Below, piece by piece: positions 17,343-24,745 of a DNA stretch of 42,014 bases (positions are counted from its first letter, which is position 1; each line of letters opens with the position of its first letter). The notes under the pieces are model-generated. The model ran no database searches. It saw only the letters and a list, made by a program, of their open reading frames with translations, and was not told where the DNA came from. A program made the position numbers and the translations under genes. The stretch is from assembly GCA_023415575.1 (NCBI GenBank), contig JAEZKF010000039.1, positions 1 through 42,014 on the forward strand, read 5' to 3'. Source of the DNA: Bacillota bacterium. Its GTDB lineage: Bacteria > Bacillota > Clostridia > Oscillospirales > Ruminococcaceae.

Positions 17343-19196
17343 ATGAGTGGGATTGCAGGCTTCTGCGATTTTAGAGATAACCTGTTAGGTCGGATAGAGC
17401 AAACAAGGGAGATTGTAAAACGCATGGGTAACTCCTTAAACCATCGTGGCCCGGATGCAGGAGGAGAATACCTGAGCGAAAACATCGCCTTCGCACACCG
17501 CAGGCTGATTGTCATAGACCCGACGGGGGATATCCAGCCCATGGTTTGCACCGAGGGCGGCAATACTTATGTGATGGTGTATAACGGCAGGCTGTATAAT
17601 ACACCGGAAGTGCGCACTGCTTTGCAGGCAAAAGGACATAACTTTCTCACCATCTCGGATACCGAGGTGGTATTGCGCGCCTATATTGAGTACGGCAAGG
17701 ACTTCCTAACCCATCTCAACGGCGTGTTCGCCTTGGCTATTTGGGACGATAAGCAAAAAAGCTGTTTTCTTGCGCGTGACCGCTTTGGTATTAAGCCGCT
17801 TTTTTATACCATAGCAGAAGGCACACTCGTGTTCGGCTCCGAGATTAAGGCCTTGTTTGAGTACCCCGGCATCAAGCCGATAGTAGATGAAAACGGTCTT
17901 TGTGAAATCTTCGGGCTGGGGCCTGCGCGGACACCCGGGTGCGGTGTCTATCGCGGGATTCATGAGCTAAAGCCCGGGCATGCAGCAGTATTTAACCATG
18001 ACGGCTTGAAGACCTACCCCTATTGGCAGCTGACCGCAAGGCCGCACACAGACAGCTACGAGCAAACGGTGGATACGGTCCGCGAACTCCTCTTTGACTC
18101 CATCCGCCGCCAGATGGCCTCGGATGTACCGCTGTGCTCCCTGCTTTCGGGCGGGCTGGATTCGAGTATTGTGTCGGCGGTGGCAGCGCGGGCTTTCCGC
18201 GAAAAAGGGGAGACACTTGAAACCTACTCGTTTGAGTTTGCCGACAACAGCCGGTATTTTAAGCCCTCTGCCTTTCAGCCGTCGGAGGACGGCCCCTTTG
18301 CAGCCCTGATGGCCGAGTACATCGGTTCAAGACACCGGGTTTTGGTGTGCGAAACAAGTGCCTTAATTACCGGTCTGTACGGGGCTGTGCGGGCAAAAGA
18401 CCTGCCCGGTATGACGGACATCGACTCATCGCTCCTTTACTTCGGCGAGCAGATTAAGCCCAATCACACCGTCTGCCTATCGGGCGAATGTGCGGATGAG
18501 ATTTTCGGCGGCTACCCGTGGTTCCGCGACCCCGAAGCATATGAAACCCATGCCTTCCCGTGGTCAAAGAAGCTCGACCTGCGCAAGGAGGTTCTTGCAC
18601 CCGCTGTGCGCAACCGCCTGCCGCTTGATGAGTATGTACAAGACAAATATGAAAAAAGCCTCCATGAAACACCACGCCTTGATGGAGAGGATGCCCTGCA
18701 CGCCCGTCAGCGGGAGATTGCCTACCTTAACATCACATGGTTCATGGCAACCCTGCTCGAGCGCAAGGATCGCATGACAATGGCAAGCGGCTTAGAGGCC
18801 CGCGTTCCCTTTGCAGATTACCGTCTGGTCGAATACCTGTACAACGTGCCGTGGGAGCTCAAGTATCACAATGAGCGGGTAAAGGCCCTCTTAAAGGATG
18901 CTTCACTCGACATACTGCCGCCCGATATTATCGGCCGCAAGAAAAGCCCCTACCCCAAGACCTATCATCCGGGCTATGAGAAGGAGCTGATTGCGGAACT
19001 GAAACTCATCCTCTCAGACCGCTACGCCCCCCTGCATGAGCTTGTGGACACCAAGGCCTTATATGCCCTGATGGATTCCAAGTCCGACCTCGGCAGACCG
19101 TGGTTCGGTCAGCTCATGGCCCTGCCCCAGATGTACGCCTACTTAATAGAGGTAAACTACTGGCTGGAACGATACGGCGTAGAAATACGCCTGTAA
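17343..19196 (+). CDS. asnB: AsnB-like asparagine synthetase with Ser at the glutaminase nucleophile
   Basis: A class II glutamine amidotransferase-type asparagine synthetase of 617 residues. The N-terminal Ntn domain (about 1-200) has NHRGPDAGG, AHRRLIVID and the conserved Asp106 in ISDTEV. The synthetase domain has the ATP loop LLSGGLDSS near residue 270 and SGECADEIFGGY near 385, with KDRMTMASGLEARVPF near 475. The start at 17343 is set by AAAGG 9 nt upstream. Position 2, normally the catalytic Cys, is Ser (MSGIAGF), and the glutamine-contact motif NGE(I/L)YN reads NGRLYN at 81-86. If the start is right, glutamine hydrolysis may be lost and the enzyme may use free ammonia. A paralogue making another amide bond is possible. 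It is a single gene between two terminators. Confidence 0.9.
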   Translation: MSGIAGFCDFRDNLLGRIEQTREIVKRMGNSLNHRGPDAGGEYLSENIAFAHRRLIVIDPTGDIQPMVCTEGGNTYVMVYNGRLYNTPEVRTALQAKGHNFLTISDTEVVLRAYIEYGKDFLTHLNGVFALAIWDDKQKSCFLARDRFGIKPLFYTIAEGTLVFGSEIKALFEYPGIKPIVDENGLCEIFGLGPARTPGCGVYRGIHELKPGHAAVFNHDGLKTYPYWQLTARPHTDSYEQTVDTVRELLFDSIRRQMASDVPLCSLLSGGLDSSIVSAVAARAFREKGETLETYSFEFADNSRYFKPSAFQPSEDGPFAALMAEYIGSRHRVLVCETSALITGLYGAVRAKDLPGMTDIDSSLLYFGEQIKPNHTVCLSGECADEIFGGYPWFRDPEAYETHAFPWSKKLDLRKEVLAPAVRNRLPLDEYVQDKYEKSLHETPRLDGEDALHARQREIAYLNITWFMATLLERKDRMTMASGLEARVPFADYRLVEYLYNVPWELKYHNERVKALLKDASLDILPPDIIGRKKSPYPKTYHPGYEKELIAELKLILSDRYAPLHELVDTKALYALMDSKSDLGRPWFGQLMALPQMYAYLIEVNYWLERYGVEIRL

Positions 19197-19204
19197 TATA
19201 CAAA

Positions 19205-19240
19205 GACCGCAGCGCCACTTGTTCGGCACTGCGGTCAATC
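19205..19240. terminator. bidirectional terminator between asnB and dpaB
   Basis: Arms GACCGCAG (19205-19212) and CTGCGGTC (19229-19236), extended by GCC/GGC, are flanked by AAAG and CTTTT, so the hairpin can stop transcription from both sides. Confidence 0.8.
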
Positions 19241-19252
19241 TTTTAGGATGTA

Positions 19253-19852
19253 TTATGCAGAGACGGTATGCGGGCTTTTCACCACCGGCTGTATCTGGCG
19301 CCCTTCAAGGGCAAGCTCAAGGGTGGGTACAATCAGCGGCATATGTGCAATCATGGAGTTTGGCTTACTTCCCGGGTTATCCTGCCCAAACGGGACAAAG
19401 TAGACGTTCTTTGTGCTCATCAAAAGACCGATGTTCTTAAACCCAAGCCCTAAGGCATCGTTGGTTGCAACGGCGAGCACCAGGGGCTTGCCGCCCCGCA
19501 GGTGTCCCTTTGCGGCCATCAGCACAGGGGTGTCGGTAACGGCATTTGCCAGTTTTGCGGTCGTGTTGCCGGTGCAGGGGGCAATCAAAAGGATATCCAG
19601 AACCCCTTTTGGCCCGAGCGGCTCGGCGTCCTCGATGGTGCAAATCGGCTCGTTACCGGTTATCCTTACCAGCTCTGTAAACAGGGCCTCTGCGGTGCCA
19701 AAGCGGGTGTTGGTGGTCTGCACGATGTTTGACAAAATAGGGTGAACGATTGCGCCTTCCTCGGTCAGCCGGCGTATCTCGGCAAGTACCTCCTTATGGG
19801 TACAAAACGAGCCTGTGAGCCCCACGCCGACATGGACCTGCTTAAGCGTCAT
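19253..19852 (-). CDS. dpaB: dipicolinate synthase subunit B
   Basis: The flavoprotein-like subunit of dipicolinate synthase (SpoVFB), which with DpaA makes dipicolinic acid from dihydroxytetrahydrodipicolinate in the mother cell. The 199-residue protein has GVGLTGSFCTHKEV at its start, the IAPCTGNTTAKLANAVTDTPV stretch typical of this flavodoxin-like family near 115, and a KNVYFVPFGQDNP element near 160. The start at 19852 (GAAGTG upstream) overlaps the dpaA stop by 11 nt, indicating translational coupling. Its presence implies true endospores. Confidence 0.95.
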   Translation of the reverse strand: MTLKQVHVGVGLTGSFCTHKEVLAEIRRLTEEGAIVHPILSNIVQTTNTRFGTAEALFTELVRITGNEPICTIEDAEPLGPKGVLDILLIAPCTGNTTAKLANAVTDTPVLMAAKGHLRGGKPLVLAVATNDALGLGFKNIGLLMSTKNVYFVPFGQDNPGSKPNSMIAHMPLIVPTLELALEGRQIQPVVKSPHTVSA

Positions 19853-20735
19853 GGCAATCACTTCTTTCGGTAAGTATGGTGATAACAGCTTGTGCAAGGA
19901 TTTCACCCGAGGTCTTGGGTGCATAGCGTCCCGGCAAACCAAGGCACAAGGCCGCGTTCTTCCCAAGCTCTTTTACTGCCTCAAAGTCCACTCCGCCGGG
20001 GCTGGAGGCGATATCCACCACAACTGCCTCATTGGATAAAAGTGAAACTCTATCGCGCGGCAGTACAAGAGCGGGGATGGTGTTTACCACATATTCAAAC
20101 GAGGGCAAAAGTGCGTCAATCCGCTCAAAGCCCACCGCATTATATCCGAGAGCCTCGGCAAGGGCGCGGGCATTCTCGCTGCGGGCGCAGATGGTAACAC
20201 GCATATCAAGTCCCAATAGCTTTTTGGCGAGCACCTGTGCGCACCGTCCAAAGCCAAACACCAACACATCCTTTTGATGCAGGTTAGTCTTACCGCGCAC
20301 AATCAGCTCCGCGATGGTACCCTCGGCGGTCGATATGGCGTTGAGGATGGCGACATCGTCGCGATCCATGAGGTCAATGCAGGCAATCCGGGATTCGTCG
20401 CAGTATTCCTTCACCCGTTTGGCGATAGCACCGGCAATAAGGGTATGGCGTTTTTCAAGCCTTGCGAGCAAATTGTCTATCGAGCCATCGGTAATGGTGG
20501 CAGCAGCCGTAATATCCCTGCCGTTTTTACTCAGTGGAACGGGGCAGATGAGATAATCGCTTAAGTTCGCTGCTTCGCTTAAGGTGGAAATCATCTCTGC
20601 TCGCTTATCAAGCTGCGAATCCAAAACCCCGACACAGGCAACACGGTAGCCCTTTTCTAGTAATGCGTTTGTCATGTGAACCTGACGCTCGTCTCCGCCG
20701 ATAACGGCAAAATCAACCGGTTTTTCGGTAGCCAT
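19842..20735 (-). CDS. dpaA: dipicolinate synthase subunit A
   Basis: The NAD(P)-binding oxidoreductase subunit of dipicolinate synthase (SpoVFA), about 297 residues. The N-terminal region (VDFAVIGGDERQVHMT) matches the family, and a Rossmann loop VFGFGRCAQVLAKKL lies near residue 155. The start at 20735 follows AAAGGAA by 7 nt. It heads the dpaAB operon. A candidate sigma-K promoter (20810-20837) lies 75 nt upstream. Unlike in Bacillus, no asd or dapA gene follows. Confidence 0.95.
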   Translation of the reverse strand: MATEKPVDFAVIGGDERQVHMTNALLEKGYRVACVGVLDSQLDKRAEMISTLSEAANLSDYLICPVPLSKNGRDITAAATITDGSIDNLLARLEKRHTLIAGAIAKRVKEYCDESRIACIDLMDRDDVAILNAISTAEGTIAELIVRGKTNLHQKDVLVFGFGRCAQVLAKKLLGLDMRVTICARSENARALAEALGYNAVGFERIDALLPSFEYVVNTIPALVLPRDRVSLLSNEAVVVDIASSPGGVDFEAVKELGKNAALCLGLPGRYAPKTSGEILAQAVITILTERSDCHDA

Positions 20736-20809
20736 ATGGTTGTTCCTTTCCGTCGAATTGTTTGTCGCCATAAGATGCAAGAACAAGGGAAAATAAATCC
20801 TTACAGTTA

Positions 20810-20837
20810 TACAATATGTGCGCACGGTAAGGTTTGT
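20810..20837 (-). promoter_or_regulatory. candidate sigma-K promoter of dpaAB
   Basis: On the minus strand, AC (20837-20836), a 17-nt spacer and CATATTGTA (20818-20810) match the mother-cell consensus AC-N17-CATAnnnTA. In Bacillus subtilis this operon is sigma-K dependent. The match is short, so it is inference. Confidence 0.5.
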
Positions 20838-20862
20838 GTATGAACCAATCCGGCCTTTTTGG

Positions 20863-20891
20863 TGATGAAGAGTGTAAATATCGGCATACTA
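20863..20891 (+). promoter_or_regulatory. candidate sigma-G promoter of splB
   Basis: CATACTA (20885-20891) exactly fits the forespore -10 consensus CATWHTA. The -35 candidate TGATG (20863-20867) is only partial. It is 34 nt from the TTG start. In Bacillus splB is sigma-G dependent. Confidence 0.45.
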
Positions 20892-20924
20892 AATGCATAC
20901 CAAAATCAAAGGGGATGCAGGGTT

Positions 20925-21920
20925 TTGAAGATAGACAAGGTCTACTACGAGCCGGCCGCACTTGATTACACGCTCGGGCAGATGCTGCGCAAGAAGTATG
21001 CGGATGTGCCGTGGGTAGAGATAGAAAGCCACAATAATATTAAGGAGCTTCGCGAAAACCCCAACACTGAGTTTGTGCGCATGAAGCAGCACTTAATAGT
21101 GGGTGTGCGCAAAACGCACAACTATGTCGAAAACCACAAGACATCTGATTATCTTGTGCCCTATACTTCCTCGGGGTGCAGCGCGATGTGCCTATACTGC
21201 TACCTTGTGTGCAACTACAACAAGTGCTCCTACCTGCGGGTGTTTGTCAACCGCGAGCAGATGATGGACAAGATGATTAAAAAGGCAAGCGAGGCAGACA
21301 GGTCGCTTACCTTTGAAATCGGCAGCAACAGCGACCTTGTGCTGGAAAACACGGTTACAGGCAACCTTCCGTGGACGATTGAAACCTTTGCAAAGGCAGG
21401 GCGCGGCACCATAACGTTTCCCACCAAGTTTGCGGATGTGGATGACCTGCTGGGTTTGGAGCACAAGGGCAGGACGCTTGTGCGCATGAGCGTAAACCCG
21501 CAGGAGGTTATCCGAACCATCGAAATCGGCACGGCCTCCCTTGAAAACCGCATGCAGGCCCTTAACAAGCTGTGTGAGGCAGGCTACCGGGTCGGCCTTC
21601 TCATCGCGCCAATTGTTTTGACCGACCGGTGGCGTGATCAGTACACACAGTTAATTGCCGAGCTTGCCGAAGGCTTGTCCGATAGGGTCAGGCAGAGCAT
21701 GATGATTGAAATTATCTTTATGACCTACAGCTATATCCACCGCGCCATCAACACCGAGGCCTTCCCGCATGCGCCCGATTTGTACGATACCACCCGCATG
21801 ACAGGCAGGGGAAAGGGACGGTACACCTATCAACATAACGCTAGGGACGAGGCGTCCGCCCTGCTGCAGGCCGAAATTGAGCGGCATTTCGGGCAGGGTA
21901 AAATTCTGTATATCGTATAA
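20925..21920 (+). CDS. splB: spore photoproduct lyase (radical SAM)
   Basis: A DNA repair enzyme that reverses 5-thyminyl-5,6-dihydrothymine in germinating spores, using a [4Fe-4S] cluster and S-adenosylmethionine. The 331-residue protein carries the cluster motif CSAMCLYC (Cys85, 89, 92), the adjacent YCYL with tyrosines at 91 and 93, and the family's LVPYTSSGC and GVRKTHNY stretches. The start is the TTG at 20925, with AAAGGGG 10 nt upstream. The segment that in Bacillus holds the hydrogen-donor Cys141 reads EIGSNSDLV here, with Ser135 where that Cys would be (alignment from memory). It is divergent from dpaAB, a pairing that makes sense for spores. Confidence 0.95.
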   Translation: MKIDKVYYEPAALDYTLGQMLRKKYADVPWVEIESHNNIKELRENPNTEFVRMKQHLIVGVRKTHNYVENHKTSDYLVPYTSSGCSAMCLYCYLVCNYNKCSYLRVFVNREQMMDKMIKKASEADRSLTFEIGSNSDLVLENTVTGNLPWTIETFAKAGRGTITFPTKFADVDDLLGLEHKGRTLVRMSVNPQEVIRTIEIGTASLENRMQALNKLCEAGYRVGLLIAPIVLTDRWRDQYTQLIAELAEGLSDRVRQSMMIEIIFMTYSYIHRAINTEAFPHAPDLYDTTRMTGRGKGRYTYQHNARDEASALLQAEIERHFGQGKILYIV

Positions 21921-21943
21921 GCTAAGGCAGTAAGCAAACGAAA

Positions 21944-21975
21944 AAACGGCAGACCCGGATGGTCTGCCGTTTACA
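21944..21975. terminator. bidirectional terminator between splB and the unknown gene at 21971
   Basis: Perfect 12-base arms at 21944-21955 and 21961-21972, with a 5-nt CGGAT loop, have A runs on the left and T on the right. The right arm overlaps the stop codon of the minus-strand gene. Confidence 0.85.
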
Positions 21976-22447
21976 GCATGATATAAAGTAGGGCCAGCAT
22001 CAACAATCGGTCGCCGTCCTCAGCAAGCAACACCAAAAGCAGGCCGCCGACGATAAGAAAATCTCGGTCAATCTCGATGTCGCCCAGCATCGGGATTGAT
22101 ATCTTTGTGGGAGACTCATCATCCCTTTTGGGCGGGGGTGGCGGTGAAGTCCAACCACCGCGCGAAGGATTGCTCCTGTCTCCCACTTGATGCTCCGATG
22201 TATTGCTGCCTGAGCGAGGGCGTGATTCATAAACATGTTTGCCGTTTCTGATTATCCTGCCGCAGCGGGGGCACCGCGTCTCGGATGATTGGTTTTCTTC
22301 ACGGTCTGTATTTTGCGTCTGCCAGCCGCTGTTTTGCGCAGAGGAACTAGAGCCTATGGCGCGTCGGCTCATCTCTTGTGCGCGCCTGATGGCATCCTGC
22401 TTCATACGAATAAAATCATACTCGGAATACCCGCCTTTGCTCCACAT
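21971..22447 (-). CDS. unknown protein with a zinc-ribbon-like motif and a C-terminal membrane hairpin
   Basis: A 158-residue protein read from the ATG at 22447 (GGGGG 6 nt upstream; an ATG at 22453 overlaps the ribosome binding site). It has an N-terminal amphipathic segment (YSEYDFIRMKQDAIRRAQEM), a Ser/Asn/Gln-rich linker, a short zinc-ribbon-like CPRCGRIIRNG with only one CxxC visible, a Pro-rich stretch (WTSPPPPPKRDD) and a C-terminus with two hydrophobic segments separated by LLAEDGDR. I do not recognise it. The gene is the third of a minus-strand cluster (23281, 22963, 22447) next to splB, which suggests but does not show a link to sporulation. Confidence 0.75.
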   Translation of the reverse strand: MWSKGGYSEYDFIRMKQDAIRRAQEMSRRAIGSSSSAQNSGWQTQNTDREENQSSETRCPRCGRIIRNGKHVYESRPRSGSNTSEHQVGDRSNPSRGGWTSPPPPPKRDDESPTKISIPMLGDIEIDRDFLIVGGLLLVLLAEDGDRLLMLALLYIML

Positions 22448-22522
22448 TCGCATCCCCCGTTAAGAAAACAGCGGTTTGGTCTTAGCTGTGAGTAAAATTA
22501 CAATATGTAAACGCTTTGATGT

Positions 22523-22963
22523 TTACCCCAGCAGGTTGCCGAGCAGCCCGCTTTCTTTGACAAGCGGCAAAATGGCAATCAGCTTCATGAGGTTTATGGC
22601 TTCATCTACGCGCCCCTGCCGTTTTTCCGAGAGCATGGGCTTAAGTGCGCGCAGCAGGCGCTCGTTTTCAGTGTCTTTGGCGTTCGAGTATGCGTTTAAT
22701 AGCCGCATCACCGTTTTAATGTCAATGTTCTTAAACAGGTCACCAAGACCGCCCAGGTCTGGCCCATAATCCTCGTTTTTTGACCGATGCGATGAGGAGG
22801 AATCATTCTGCCCGCCGCCCGAGAACATACCGGCCAAAGAGGATAAATCGGGCTCGCTGTCATCAGAGCCCAGACCGAACATCTGGGCCATCTGCTTGAT
22901 GCGGTTTAGGCCCTCCTCGCTGCTGAGCAGGTCGCTGATCCTCTGCATGATGTCCTCGTCCAC
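22523..22963 (-). CDS. unknown, largely helical protein (146 residues)
   Basis: The start is the GTG at 22963, with AAGGGGGG 6 nt upstream; the ATG at 22990 has no ribosome binding site. The sequence begins MDEDIMQRISDLLSSEEGLNRI, continues with a Gly/Ser-rich linker, and ends with helices around DTENERLLRALKPMLSEKRQGRVDEAINLMKLI. The C-terminal pattern of alternating charged and Leu residues suggests a helical bundle or oligomerisation domain. There is no signal peptide or catalytic motif. Similar short helical proteins recur in Clostridia without a known function. It is the middle gene of a three-gene cluster, 51 nt after the 23281 gene and 75 nt before the 22447 gene. Confidence 0.75.
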   Translation of the reverse strand: MDEDIMQRISDLLSSEEGLNRIKQMAQMFGLGSDDSEPDLSSLAGMFSGGGQNDSSSSHRSKNEDYGPDLGGLGDLFKNIDIKTVMRLLNAYSNAKDTENERLLRALKPMLSEKRQGRVDEAINLMKLIAILPLVKESGLLGNLLG

Positions 22964-23014
22964 GGTATTCCCCCCTTCATTGCAACACACGGGGTAGCGC
23001 GAGTGCGTGCGGTA

Positions 23015-23281
23015 TCAGCGTTTTTTATTGTTGTTGCCTAGAATTTCGTTTAGCTTTTGCGCATTCTCGGGTTTGCTAAGAATAGAGTTCACTTTATTTG
23101 GGTCATTTGCAAGGCTTGAGAGCTTCTTGACATCCGATTCGCTTAGCCCCTTGACAATATTGTCAAACGAGCCGTCCTCAAGCTTTTTACGAAGGACCTC
23201 AGGAGAAACCCCCATCTTTTTTGAGACGATGTTCAGCAGCATGTTGACCTTCTGGTCAGAGAAGCCTTGGTTATTATCCAT
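23015..23281 (-). CDS. unknown small helical protein (88 residues)
   Basis: Read from the ATG at 23281, with AAAGG about 12 nt upstream. It starts MDNNQGFSDQKVNMLLNIVS and is charged and helical throughout (VLRKKLEDGSFDNIV), ending in a basic NNNKKR tail. There is no cysteine, membrane segment or enzymatic motif. It resembles the first gene of a recurrent clostridial pair of unknown function. As leader of the three-gene minus-strand cluster it is the likely transcription start. A role in sporulation is only an inference from the location. Confidence 0.75.
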   Translation of the reverse strand: MDNNQGFSDQKVNMLLNIVSKKMGVSPEVLRKKLEDGSFDNIVKGLSESDVKKLSSLANDPNKVNSILSKPENAQKLNEILGNNNKKR

Positions 23282-23423
23282 ATTACAATCATACCTTTCA
23301 GCATGGGATTGAATGGGCATTCTGCTTGCACTATATCCTATTTTTATGATACAGTAAAATGAAATAGACTACTCCCTTTTGCATTCGCAGGGGAGCACTA
23401 AAATCTCTGGGAGAGATACTTGC

Positions 23424-23900
23424 ATGAGGATCATTGCAGTTTCAGATACACACAGAAACTATCACATATTGCGGACAATCATACAAAAGCATGCGCGCGA
23501 GGCCGAGATGTTTCTGTTTGCGGGCGATGGCGAGCGCGAGCTTGACGATGTCATGCTGGAGTTTGACACCGCCACCTTTTACGCGGTGCGCGGAAACTGC
23601 GACTACGCATCCGACCTGTCCCAGACCCGAATAATCTTAGCGGGGGATACCCGCATCCTGCTCACCCACGGCGACCGCTACGGGGTCAAGGCGGGCACCG
23701 GTGTGCTGTACTCCGCTGCTCGGGAAAGCGAGGTGCAGATAGCCGTGTTCGGTCATACCCATGTGGCCCACTGCGAGTACTGCGACGGCATCTACCTCTT
23801 TAATCCCGGCAGTGCCTCCAGTCCGCGGGCAGGCCGCCCAAGCTACGGCATCATAGATATTACTCAAAACTCAATTGTGCCGTTTATCGTAGAGCTATAG
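23424..23900 (+). CDS. YfcE/MJ0936-family metallophosphoesterase
   Basis: A 158-residue binuclear metal phosphodiesterase. All family motifs are present: SDTHRN (residues 7-12), GDGE, GNCD, THGD and the terminal GHTH. The start at 23424 follows GGGAGAGA by 7 nt; an upstream ATG at 23379 is not preceded by a good ribosome binding site. Substrates of these enzymes are usually unknown (model phosphodiesters). birA starts 11 nt after its stop, so they are cotranscribed. Confidence 0.9.
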   Translation: MRIIAVSDTHRNYHILRTIIQKHAREAEMFLFAGDGERELDDVMLEFDTATFYAVRGNCDYASDLSQTRIILAGDTRILLTHGDRYGVKAGTGVLYSAARESEVQIAVFGHTHVAHCEYCDGIYLFNPGSASSPRAGRPSYGIIDITQNSIVPFIVEL

Positions 23901-23911
23901 GGGATGAGAAA

Positions 23912-24682
23912 ATGAATGCACAAAAAAACACCGCATGGCTCGGCAAAGACCACCTGCATTTTGATAGGCTGCCCTCAACCAACGACTACCTCAAGCAGCA
24001 TGCAAAAGCGCTTTCCCACGGCACGGTGGTGACAGCGGACTATCAGACTGCGGGCAAAGGAAGGGTCGGCAGAACATGGCAGGATAGCGCGCGCAAAGGG
24101 CTGGCTTTTTCGGTACTCCTACGGCCGCCCTCGGTTCATCATACTCAGCTTCTGCCGCTTGTGTGCGCGCTGGGGGTAAAATCATCGCTTGAAATGCTCT
24201 GCGGGGTAAACGCCCAAATCAAATGGCCCAACGATATTGTCCTAAACGGCAAGAAGGTGTGTGGCATCCTGTGCGAGGGCGTATTGCTGGGGGACGCGTC
24301 ATACGCTATCTGCGGCATCGGGCTTAATGTTTTACAGGAGACGCAGGACTTTGCCTCTTTCGGGCTTGACCATGCAACCTCCCTGCTGATTGAAACAGGC
24401 AAGGCCTACCCGCTTAAGGATATCACCGCAGTGCTCATGTCAAGGCTTGAGCATTACTATGACCACCTGATTGCAGAGGGCTTTGACCCGCTGCTGGCAC
24501 AATACCGGCAAGCCTGCATCACCCTGGGGCGCGATGTGCGTGTACTTCAAAACGGCAGCGAGCGCGAGGGCAGGGCAGTAGGGCTTTCACCAAACGGCGC
24601 CCTGCTGGTCGATTTTGGCGGCACCATAGTTGAGGTCAACGCGGGCGAGGCGTCGGTTCGCGGCCTGTACGGGTATGTATAG
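23912..24682 (+). CDS. birA: biotin--[acetyl-CoA-carboxylase] ligase (no repressor domain)
   Basis: The ligase activates biotin with ATP and attaches it to acceptor lysines of carboxylases. The 256-residue protein begins directly at the catalytic domain (DRLPSTNDYLKQHAK), so it lacks the N-terminal helix-turn-helix of repressor-type BirA. The nucleotide-binding GKGRVGRTW motif lies near residue 50, and IKWPNDIVLNGKKVCGILCEG near 105. A C-terminal SH3-like domain follows (GREGRAVGLSPNGALLVDF). Its operon partner is the phosphoesterase. Confidence 0.95.
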   Translation: MNAQKNTAWLGKDHLHFDRLPSTNDYLKQHAKALSHGTVVTADYQTAGKGRVGRTWQDSARKGLAFSVLLRPPSVHHTQLLPLVCALGVKSSLEMLCGVNAQIKWPNDIVLNGKKVCGILCEGVLLGDASYAICGIGLNVLQETQDFASFGLDHATSLLIETGKAYPLKDITAVLMSRLEHYYDHLIAEGFDPLLAQYRQACITLGRDVRVLQNGSEREGRAVGLSPNGALLVDFGGTIVEVNAGEASVRGLYGYV

Positions 24683-24692
24683 ATAAAAATTT

Positions 24693-24728
24693 ACGGCGGG
24701 TGTGAACACTATCACACCCGCCGTTTTG
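24693..24728. terminator. bidirectional terminator
   Basis: Perfect 13-base arms at 24693-24705 and 24712-24724, flanked by AAAAATTT and TTTT, separate birA from the converging flavoprotein gene. Confidence 0.85.
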
Positions 24729-24745
24729 CTCGTTTTGGCGCAATA

